DNA of 61,032 bases, taken from positions 1-61,032 of the forward strand of contig NZ_JAAHHT010000027.1 in NCBI RefSeq assembly GCF_010672085.1. Reading direction: 5' to 3'. The translations under genes and the position numbers were made by a program. Below the pieces are notes generated by a model. The model saw nothing but the letters and a program-made list of their open reading frames with translations, did not search any database and had not been told where the DNA came from. The DNA is from Okeania sp. SIO3I5 (GTDB lineage Bacteria; Cyanobacteriota; Cyanobacteriia; Cyanobacteriales; Microcoleaceae). Below, in pieces: positions 27,601 through 39,600 of this stretch (positions within the stretch are counted from its first letter, which is position 1; every line of letters starts with the position of its first letter).

Positions 27601-30600
27601 AAACTCTGGCACCTCCGCAGTTTCATTCTTGAGAATAGCTAAAACTTCTCCAGTAGGTTTGTAAGTAATAATAGTATCCCCAGTTTCCGGATCTGTCTCC
27701 GAAGAAATGTCTTTTTTCTTCAAACCGTCGAGATAACTGAGGGTGTCCTTGCGTTCGTCATAGTTGTAAATAATGTCTGGTCCGCGACCAACTCCCAAAA
27801 CAAAGGTATCGCGACCCGAACCACCATATAACCGATCGCTACCCAGACCACCATCCAAAACGTTATTGCCCGACTTGGCAACTAAAGTATCTTCTCCCTC
27901 GCCACCGAATAGTTCGTCGTTACCACTATCTCCTAATAATAGATCGTCGCCCTCTTCCCCATCAATGGTATCGTGACCAGCATCGCCCCCGAGCAAATCG
28001 TTGCCAAGTCCACCATTAATAACGTCAGCTCCTGCACCGCCGGAAATTGCATCGTCGCCAGCTTCACCTTCTAATAAATCGTTATTAGCATCGCCTGCTA
28101 TTTCGTCGTTCCCTGCTCCACCTTTAACGCTATCTTTACCGGAACCGCCGTTAACAACGTCGTCATCTTCTCCAGCTAAAATTGAGTCATCGCCTGCACC
28201 GCCTTTAATACTATCCTTACCGCTACCACCGTCTAGCGCATCATCACCCTGGCGACCATCAATATAATCTGCTCCTCCCAGACCGTTTAAAGCATTGGCG
28301 CCCTGACCACCGATGAGTACGTCGTCAAATCCTGAACCCTCTTGGTCTTCATCGGAGTTATTATTTTTCCCTTGATTGTTGCCTTGATTGTTCCCATTGC
28401 CGTTGCCCTGGTTGGAGTTACCCGGGTTAGAAGGTTGATTGCCATTACCGTTACCTCCCTGATTGCCTCTTGTCGGTGCTTCTTCGGGACTGCCTTGGGT
28501 ATCTCGCTGGACTCCGGGTATGTTGCCTGGTTGTGGGTCGCGAGGGGCACCCTGTTGTTCGCCCCAGAGGTCGTCTTTTTGGGTAACTAAACCGAGTTCG
28601 CCGTAGGGTTCGGTTAAATTCCGATCGCTACCGCTAGCTTGCCCTAATTCAAAGAGAAACTCGACGACGTGAGGAGAAGGTGCTCGGACGATGGTGGGTT
28701 GACCAAAAGGACTGAACGGAACTAGGAAACTGTTAAATTCCCCAGACCAGTCAAATAAGCGATCGCCTCCAGTATTGGCAATCATTACGTCTAAACCTCC
28801 GCCACCGTAGGCAAAGTCGGCATCGGCAAATTCGGGGTCGTCGGGGCGGTTGTTCAAACCGTCGTTGCTGTCGTGGTTGTCGTCGGCATTTAATAAGTCG
28901 TCGCCTAAACCGCCAAACATCCGGTCGTTGCGAGTACCACCTACTAACCAGTCATTACCTAAATCGCCAAAAATGCGGTCTTTTCCGTCATCAATTTTCT
29001 CGCCAGTTTCGTCGATCGCTTCAAAGTTCAATAAGAAATCTTCTATTTTGACTCGGGGGTTTTCGGCATCGTAAGCAAACAATTTGCGAGTTTCCGGGTC
29101 GTATCTCAAAGGATTGAAGTCGCTCACTGGATCGGCGTTGTAGAAGTTGGCGAGTGCTTCGGCGCCGGAAATTGCGTCGTCTTCTGCTCCACCGTGGAGG
29201 AAGTCGTCGCCCAAACCACCGTAGATAACGTCGTTGCCACCGGACTCGAAGGCGAGCAACCGAGCTTGTTTGTTGAGGCGATCGCTAATATTGATAACTG
29301 CCCCGATAAATGGTCCTGGTAAGTTAATGCTACTTTGCTGAGTTGCTGTGTCGATACCGTAGAGGGTTTCTGTTTCGCCGTTGCGGTTGATTAAAATTAG
29401 ACCGTCGTCGCCTAAAATGCCGTCTTCGCCAGTACCGCCGTAAATCCGGTCATGTCCGACACCGCCCATAATATTGTCATCCTGAGCGTTACCGAAAATT
29501 ACGTCGTTACCTGTCATGCCGTAAATTTCGTCATCTCCTGCTTCGCCGTAAATTAAATCGTCTGCTCCCAAGTTGGCGTCACCACCAGGAATGTAATCTA
29601 GGAGTTCGACTGCGCGAGGTACCAGTCGCTTGGAATTACTGTAACTGTCGTAGGTAAATGTCAGATATGCTCCGCTGTCGGTGCCATTAGTCCCAACGAT
29701 ACGATAAATATTGCCGTTGTCGCCGATAATGACATCGTTATCGCGACTATGACCTTCCGCAGATTGGTCGCCGACATCGTTGCGTTCTGTTTGCAGACCG
29801 GAATCGCCGAAAATTAAATCTTTTCCAGCAGGACGTTTTTCGGCAGTGTCGTTTCCGAAGAGACTAGAACTGTCGCCAATAATATCGTCGCGACCTGAGT
29901 TACCAAAGATTAGGTCTTCGTCGCCACCGCCTTCGATGTAATCGTCGCCATCGCTATCTGCGCTAACCGATGGGTCTGTCGCGCTAATAGTTTCGGCAAT
30001 GGAACTGTCGCCTTGGATTTTATCTTCGCCTAGTTGACCCAAGATTATGTCGTTGTCGGCACCGCCAGCAATAATATCGGCGCCAAATTTATTTGCATCA
30101 GTAGTTGCCGTGTGGTCTAACAACTGGATATCCCGTTCTGTTGTGGCATCAGGGTTGGTTTGAGCATCGTCTGTTACCAGGGCGTTACCTTCTGCGTCGT
30201 AAATAACTTCACCACTGAGAGACCTCATTCGCGGACTGAGAGCATCGGGACGTCGCAAGATGGAAGCATTATCGCCAGCTATGGCGTCGTCGTCCTCCCC
30301 ACCATCAATGTAGTCGGTCTCGTCGTGACCACCAGCAACGTTGTGACCGCCAATAATATCGTCTTCGCCATCGTCGCCATACAAGGTATCTTCTCCCTGC
30401 TGACCTAAAATAATGTCATCGCCCTCATCGCCGTGGATTAGTTCGTTACCACCCTGGTCTGCAGTTAAAATATCGATCGCTGTAAAGGTAAATGGTGGTT
30501 CTTCCTGGTTAAGCGGTAATGCTGCCAGATCGATAACTCCTTCTGCCTTACCGTGGTCGCCGAATACTAAATCGTTGTCTGCACCAGCGCGGATTTCGTC

Positions 30601-33600
30601 GCCGTCGGTGCCGCCAAAGAGCATATCGTTACCGTTACCGCCAAAGATAAAGTCGCGATGACCAGCAGTCGGGTCTGTAGTCGAGACTAAATTCAGATTT
30701 TCGAGGTCGCCGTCGATGGTATAGTCAAATTTGCCGTTATCGCCTAAACCGATATCCTTGCCTTCCCCTCCTTGGATGGTATCTATCCCGAAACCGCCGA
30801 CGAGAGCATCGTCGTCTTCGTTGCCTTCTATACTATCGTCGCCCCCGTCCGTTGGGAATATAGTTTCAATTTTTTCTGTTGCCTCATTTTCGTCGCGAAT
30901 AATTTGGGCATTATCGCCGACCACTACATCATCACCAACGTTACCGCTCAAGAGGTCGCCTCCGACTCCGGTAGTATCGTTACCACCGGAACCGCCAATA
31001 ATAATATCGTTGCCCTCATTTCCGCTAATGGTATCCTCACCGCCAAATTCAGGAGACTGACTAATAATATCGTTAGCTTCCTCACTACCATCATTTTCAA
31101 CAACACGACCGTTATCTCCCAGAATAATATCGTTATCTGCATTGCCCTCCATAATGTCATCACCGAAACCTCCCATTAGCATATCGTCGCCCGCGTTACC
31201 TTCGATGCTGTCGTTACCGCCGACATCTTCAGCAATGGTAGTAGTCCGTTCGACAATATTCTCGGCATTCCGCTGGATGTAAGCATGGTCGCCCGCTGCC
31301 ACGTCCTCGCCATCATTACCGGAAATAGTGTCGCTGCCGTCACCACCTATGAGGAGGTCATCACCTTCGTTACCTTCGATGTAGTCTTCTCCGTTATTGC
31401 CAGGGAATGTAGAGAATACATCGTTAGCTTCTTCGCTGCCGTCATCGCGGACGACAACGCCGTTATCGCCCAAGACAATATCCCGGTCTTGGTTGCCGGA
31501 GATGCTGTCGTTGCCAGCACCACCTAAAATTGCATCCTCGCCTTCATTGCCTTTGATGCTATCGTTACCACCCGTTGCTGGTTCCGTAGTTTCGATGCGC
31601 GTTACTTCACCATCAACAAAGGCAATCTTGCCGTTATCGCCCAACATAATGTCTGCGTCAGATGCTTCTTCATTCACCGCAATCGCTGCTGCATAAGCTC
31701 CGTGCATAACATCGTTACCCGCACCACCGAAGGCGATATCGTCGCCACTACTTGCTATAATCTCATCGTTGCCACCAAATTCTGGATCGATAGTTTCAAT
31801 TGATTTGAACTGATACTCTTCGATAATCACACGACCTCCGTCACCAATGAGGACGTCTTTTCCGGTGATTTCGTTATTCTCCGCTTCGTCCCCAATAACC
31901 AAATCGTCGCCAGCACCACCGAAAGCGATATCTTCTTCGGAACCCCCATCAATAGTATCGTTGCCGTCCGTTGCCACATCAACTTCGGTGAGTATAGTTG
32001 TATCTCCAGCAGTACCGCTGTCTCCAAAGAGAACATCGTTACCCTGTTGACCGATCACTTGGTCGTCGCCAGCGTTACCAAATATTAAATCGGCGTCCCC
32101 TTGTCCATAAAGCAAGTCGTTATCCTCGTCGCCGTAAATGGTATCAGTACCAAATCCGCCTTCAACCGTATCATTGCCAGCGTTACCATGAATGTAGTCG
32201 CTGCCGTTTTCGCCGTAGATCAGATCGCCATCTTCCCCACCGGAAATAGTATCCCGTCCTCCCTCACGAGGCAAAGGTGCAATTCGCGTGCCATCTACTT
32301 CAAATTCAGAATCGCCCCAAATTTCATCTTCGCCAGAATTACCATCAATCACATCAGCATCAATACCACCACCGATTAAATCTGTACCGCCTTCACCGTA
32401 AATGGTATCTTTACCTTCACCACCGACAATGGTATCTGCTGCCTCAGTTCCCGCTGGAGCATTAGTTCTCGTATCAATTTCATCGTAGGAAGAATCACCC
32501 CAGATAATATCGTTACCAGCGCCCGCATCTATATAATCTGTGTTGCCACCGCCACCGATGGTATCATCGCCGTCACCGCCGTAAATGGTATCTTGACCAG
32601 GGTTGCCACTATCACCGCTGAGGATATCTGCTCCCTCACCGCCATCAACAAAGTCTTCACCACCGCCACCTGTAATATGGTCTGTACCTTTACCACCCAG
32701 GAGACTGTCGCTGCCACCGCCACCATGAACGGTATCGTCGCCCAAACCACCGATAACGGTAACGTTACTGCTGTCGGAACCTCGGAAGTCCACGAAGTCG
32801 TTACCCGGACCAGCGTCTATTTCTACCGGAACACTAACATTGTCAAATACTAATACATCATCGCCATCCCCGCTTTCAACGACAATACTGGTTACATCTT
32901 CATAAGTTTGAGTGTTGCCAAAGGAGGAAACGATAATATTTCCACCCTCTTGACGAATGGTAAAGTTTTCAGCAGCATCCTCAGTGTTTTGGTGGAGGCG
33001 ATCGCCTGCAAAGTTACCCGCATTCAACCGCAACTCACCGCCACCGATTTGACTTGCCAATACTTCCTCACGCTCCAGTGTCAAGTCAAAATCTAGTATG
33101 GGCAAATCCGGTCCGATTTGTCCTTCCTCCTCCAGAACAAACAATATCTCAATAAACCACTTTAACCTAGCTACCACTTGACCGCTAATATCAAAGACTG
33201 CGGTAATTGGGTTATCAGTCAAAAAGCTTTCATCGCTGTTTGCTCCCAAATAGATATTGTTCAAAATCTCCTCAATGCGGACTCTACCATCGCTATCGGG
33301 GTCATTTAAGTTAAAATCAATATTACCATAGATACCACCAGTAACTCCTAATTTGGCAACTGCTATGTTGATCAGCGCTCCTGCATATAAACTGCCATTC
33401 AAAACTAATTCGGGAACGTCAGCACCGCTGCCATCAGGGTTGGCACCATCACTGACGTAAAAACCTCGGAGGATATCTAAAGGATATTCGTAGTCAGTTT
33501 CGGCAAATTTCTGGATACCGTAGGTGTCGAAACCGAAAGCTAAATCGATGTTGGCACCAACACCTCCACCAATCCTTCCCCACAGAGGTCCGAAAATCGG

Positions 33601-36600
33601 GAAATCTTGACTGTATTCAAAATCAAATTCTAAAGGTGACATATCGTAAGTCACCAAAACTGCTGGTTTCCCTAACAATAAACCGAATACTTGCCCCGGA
33701 TCGCTGAGAATGGGGAAGTCAAAAGCACCGTATTGTTTATTTTGTAAACCTTGGAGTAGAGTTTGGGTTTGACCACTGGAGTTGTTAATAAATCCATCAA
33801 TACCATCCGTCTGTTGTAAATCAACTCCTGGGAAGTTGTTAATATCCTCAATGTTAGCGATGTCGTCTAAGTAGTTAAAACCTGCGTTACTGCTAGCGCT
33901 AGAACTGCGACGGACTGTTCGATTCGTTCCTCCTGATTGTCCTACTAATTCCAAATCACCCAGGGGAATGAGTAAATTTTCTGCATCAGTTGGGATGGCA
34001 TTCACCAATTCAATAATGTTAGCGATATCCTCAATCATCCCAACTTCAGCATAACCGAAAGCTTCTGCTAAATCTAATAAGCTAATATCTTTGCCTGCCA
34101 AATCTGAAATCACCGGAATGGGGTCAGTTACAGCGTCAATAACTGGTTGAATCGGTCTGGTGACTTTCTGAACTTCTTTGGCAACTGGTCCTAAAAAGTC
34201 GGAAATAAAGGAACCCAAGTCTAAACTAACGTTGTTAAAGGCGACGGTTTCTAAAGTTGCAAAATCCTTGTCTTTGGATAAATTGCTAGCGTCAAAATTC
34301 CAGACTAAATCGAAGTCGCTGACGATACCGGGGAATACTCCCGATAGTTCTGGATTGTCAAAAAGTTCGCCATTCACTGAAGCAGTTAAATCGAGATTAA
34401 CGTCGGCGCCACCAGTCAGACTCGGTGTAATTTCCATGTCGTCTATTTCAAACAATCCGACTTTGTTGGGATTGTCGCTGCCTTTTGATTTCGATAAGTC
34501 GATATCGAAACTAGCGTTAAATTTGGTTTTGTCGCCTCCTTCTTCTTTATTATCCTCGATTTCTAATTTCAAAAATGCCAAGCTACCAGTTAGTTTGGAG
34601 TCGGGAATAGTCAAATCTAGATCGACTTCTAATTCTGGGTTGTCTTCTTCGTCGTTGAGAATAAAATAGAATCCTTGTTCCTCATTTAAACCGAAACCTA
34701 AATCTAATTCCCAATCTAAACCTAATTCGACGTTTCCTTCAGCATCAAGAGCGAGTGCGGGAATGCCAAAATCAAAATCAATTGCGCGATCTAACTGGAC
34801 TGTACCTCCCAATGTCATTTCCCACTGAACGAAATTATCGTTGGCAGGATCGCCGACAATTTCAATATCCGCAGCAGTGATGTTGCCGTCGCCGTTGCTA
34901 TCTTTTAACAGTTGCAAATTTTCGGAGTTGAGCAGCTCAAATAAACTCTCTTGAATTAATTCGGGAGATTTGGCGACGTTATCTACTGTATCCCGGAGGG
35001 TGTCGTAAATATTCCGGCGCAAATCTCCAATGAATTCGCTAGCGTCGCTCAAATTATCCCCAATTAAAGGCAACTCCAGTCCGAAAATTTCTCCGTCGAG
35101 AATATTTTGCAATCCTGCTAGGAAGAGGTCAACTCCTTCGACAGCTAAATTGATTTTATCCAGCAAGCTAAATTTTTGTAGATTATCGGTAATTCCCGAC
35201 AAGTCCGGAAAATTATAATCAAAATTCTCGCCTTTGGTTGGATTTTTCAAGAAACCGGGTAAGTCAGAAACCGAAAATTCGATATCGCCGACATGATTTG
35301 ACTCGGTGGGGAAGAAAATCGGCAAATTAGAAGTCAATCCACCCTCAGCTTTTAATTCGGCATCAATTTGGCTAATTTCACTAAATAAAATTCGGTCGTC
35401 TCCAGGGGTGGGATCGATTAGTGCGACTTCTAAAGAAGCGAAATCTTCTGTCTCTGCGTTTCCATCTTTATCGAAGGTTACTGCTCCGTCTCTTACCGAC
35501 GCGCTTAATGGACCTAAACCTGCTGAAAATGCTAAATCTTCTCCTTTAGCAGCTAATTCTACGGAGATTTCGGTGTTGGGTAGGTTCAGAAAAGAAACTG
35601 GGTTATTTTCGTCGGAAAGATCGATACCAATACTAAATTTAGCGTTGGCGTTCCCCTCTGCTTCTAAACCTGCTGAACCTTGTAATTTCAAAGCATCAGA
35701 TAAGTTGGAGTCTAATTCTGCTAAATCTAAATTGACGGGTAAAGACTTCGTAAAACTTTCACCAAAATTGAGATCGACAGTCAAGACGGAATTAGCTTCC
35801 TCATAGTTAATAGCAACCAAATCGCTACCTTCTGGCAAACCTAAAGCTTCAGCAAGGCGAACGTTTAATTCTTGAACGGTTCCTCCAGGATTTTCTTGAA
35901 AATCATTAACAACTTGTTGGAATTCATCGATATATCCCAAGAAGTCGTTAACGCTAATACCAATTAAAGGCAGATCGTCGTTCAAAAATTCAAATTGCTC
36001 AAAGTTTTCCGTCAGGAAAAGAGCGATGTCGTCGAGATAACCAACTATTTTGCTAAAGCTCAATTCGCCAAAGTCTGTCAAATCGCTGAGACTGCTAAAA
36101 TCGGGAGTCAGTTTCGGGAGACCGAAAATAGAGGAGTTAGAAATCGCGATGGGAACCTCTAAACCACTTAACTCTAAACCAGTTACTCCTGCATCAACGC
36201 TAATTTCTTTGAGAGCAACTTCTCCACTCCAATCAATCAGAGGATCTTGGGAAGCGCTCAAACCTTTTTTCAAACCGAGGTTGTTGGACGCTATGTTGTT
36301 AGCATCCGTAATTTCCATAGTTAATCCCGCTAAAGTTCCTACGGATAAAACTAATTTGCCTTCATTTTCTTTGACTTCAACCGTGGCATCTATTTCGGCA
36401 TCGTTAAGAGCGGTATTGACTGCGCTTTGGATATCAGCTATTAAATCTTCTGTGGTTTGATTGTTGCTATCTGGGGTAACTGTAACCGAAACCGTCTCTT
36501 CTCCTAATTTCAGATCAAAAGTTGCCTCTTTGCTGAGAACTCCACTTCCAGGTAAAGTATTGTCAGCAGTGAGAATGACACCTAAATGAACTCCTTGGTT

Positions 36601-39600
36601 TTCGTCAAATAATTCTGAGAGATTAAAGCGTTTTTCTCCCAAAGCATTTTGGAAGTCGATGCCAAATTCTGCTTTAACATCTGTGGTTTCTATGTCTTTA
36701 ATATTTAACCCGACAAAGCCAAATTCTGCCCTAGTATCAAGTTCGTTGCCAGCAATATTTAAGCTGCCATCAAGAACAGCATCTTCAATGAAAAAGTCGA
36801 TCACTTTCCTAGCTTGAACAATACCATTTTCAGGAATGCCGATTTCTCGCGCGACATCATTTGTACCTCGGACGGTTAATTGCTTGGCGTCCTCGCCATC
36901 CAATGCTATTACTAAGCGATCGCCATTTACCCCCGCCCAAACTTTACCAGCTAAATTGCTATTAGCGTTGAATTCGGCATTAATATCCTCAATTAAATCG
37001 GCGATACTGGTGTTACTTGCATTGCGACTAATCGTAATCGCTTCGGTAGGGCGATCGTCGATTTGTATCGTCAAAGTTGCATCCCCTGGCAAAACTCCAT
37101 TGCTCGGTAAAACAATAGGTTGACTATTGCCGTCCGCATCTACCAAGTCCTCATTACCTAGCATTGCTATGCGTGCTGCTGTCTGTCCTTCTTGTAATCC
37201 TAATTTGCTTGCTGCCTCATTATTAACATCAGTTATTTGTAAAAATGCTTCCTCTGTAGACAAAAAGAAACCTTGATTATTTTGAGTAACTGCTCTGACT
37301 GAGACATCGACACTGCCTAAAGCGTTTTCGACATCTGTGACTAAATCGCTGAAAGTTGTATTATCCTGGGTGTTGGTTTGCTCGACAATAATTGCCACAG
37401 GAGCGTTGTCGCCAACTTTGAGATTAAAAACTGCATCGCTAGCTAAAACAAAATTAGACTCGTCATTAAAAGCAGCGATCGCTACTACTGGAGTCCCTTC
37501 CTCATTTAAGTCAACCCCCAAAGTAAAATCCAAACCAACATCAGGAGTCAAAGTTATGCTGGCATCTGAATTAGTTTGAAAACCAGCCAGTTTTCCTAAA
37601 TCCACATCAAAACCAATCGGTACATCTATTGGTTCTAAACCCGCATCGCTGCCGTCTAGACTAATATCAAAAGTTAATTCTCCAGTAGCTTTATCAAAAT
37701 TGAGTTCTACTCCTACCGACTCTAAAAGTTCTACCAAACTTTGAACTGAATTAAACAAAGCACTTTCTTCTGTATCAGTTATTGTCTCAGTCAAACCGCT
37801 TTCTACAGATTCTGACAATCCCAAAAGCTCGCCCAAACTGGTACCGTCCGTAAAAGGAACTGTAAAATTCAGAGCGTCGGAAAGTTCGAGTTGCCCTAAC
37901 TCGCTCCCCAACTGTCGAAACCACCCAATAATATCTCCACTGCTAATATTAGTAAAAGGACTCAATAAATTCTCAAAAGTATCATTGACAGAAATAGGTA
38001 TGGCGCTGCGCTGATCGTCGCTACCGTCTGGTTTTACTTCCTCGCTAAATAAATCCGCTGCATCAATATCAACTTCAATCGTCGTTCCTAAATCTCCTTC
38101 CAAACCAGGAACTCCCTCAACTTTTACAGGTAAATTCATTTGGAAATTTCCCGTGGGAGTAACATTAATGATGACGTCAGTAGCGGTATCTTGTAATTCT
38201 TGAAGAGTAATCCGATTTAAGCCATCGCTATTATTGGGATCTTTCAGGTTGGCACTTACATCAGCATCTAAAGTCATGCTGCCACTTTCGACTTTAGCTT
38301 CCAGGAAACCGACTTTCAAATCCAGATTGATATTGCTGGAGTTAATATCTGCTGTGGCATCTAAATTAACATCTCGTAGGAAAAAATCATTGCTACTTTC
38401 AACAACTCCTAAAGTCAAATCCAGACTAGCTGTGGAATTCAAAAGAACATCTGCCGAAGTGTCTAAATCAATTTCTATGCCAAATAAATCCGCATTGCGA
38501 CCTAAATCTAATTTATAGTTATCGCTAAATTCTAAATCAACAGTAAAATCCAGAACAGTTTCCCCACTCGCTGAAGTCGAACTAACCTCATTAAAATTAA
38601 TTTGAAGATTGCCGATAGTCGTATCAAGATCGTCGATAAAATCAGCAATGTCTTGGGCGATAAGTCCTGTATCGAGGCGATCGCTCAATTGCTCTTTTAA
38701 TAACTCACCCAGTTGAAATTCTCCCAAAAATCCTACCGCGACATCTGGATTAGCTTCGCCACCGTCTTTCAATAAACCAGGAATAGAAGCTAATAACTGA
38801 TTGCCCAAATCTTCGCTGTAACTATCAAGTTCCTCAGCTAGTGTATTGATACCGCTAACTAAAGCATTTTTCACACCATTCCCCACTACCAAATTGTGAG
38901 GCAGACTCAACTCTTCTTCTGGGATAAACTCCATGGTTATTGGTGTATCGCTAGGCAAACGGCGATCCCCCACACCCAAAGAACCACTCATCAACTCTCC
39001 TTCTGAAGCCAAGTCGTCAAGCCCCAAAAAGTGACCTAACTCGTGAGCTACCACCGTCAGCAAATCAATTTTGCCCTCAGCCGGACTGCCTTCCTCCGCC
39101 TTCAAATCTGTACCAGACAAGTCGAACTCTGTATTCTCCCACGGGGTTTCATCGACAAACCAACCGTAACCAGCAGCCGTCGAGTCGATAATAACGCTGT
39201 TTCCCTGAACCTGCCCCAAAATTGCTCCCGGCAAATCTGCAACCTCGAATACCACCTCATCCCAATTCATAGGTAGCGATCGCCCCAACTCTGTATCGGA
39301 CCATTGGTTTATCGCTTCTTCAGCAATTGTACTTAGCGCCCCAACTTCCAGGGACTTAGGTATAGCTGGAGGTCCCAGTAAGCGATCGCCCTCGAATTCT
39401 GAGGCTCCCACCAGAGGCTCTTCGGAAATGCCCAAAATATCTGTATTGCTGGATATCTCTAAATCCTCAGCCAGAATTTCCACTTCAGGCCAATCTCCAT
39501 AGCCATAACCAGAAATTTCTATCGGCACTAAATCCATTGAATCTTTTGCCAGCAGAGGAATACTGTTTTCTCTATTGCTTCCTATCTCTCCCCCTGAAGG

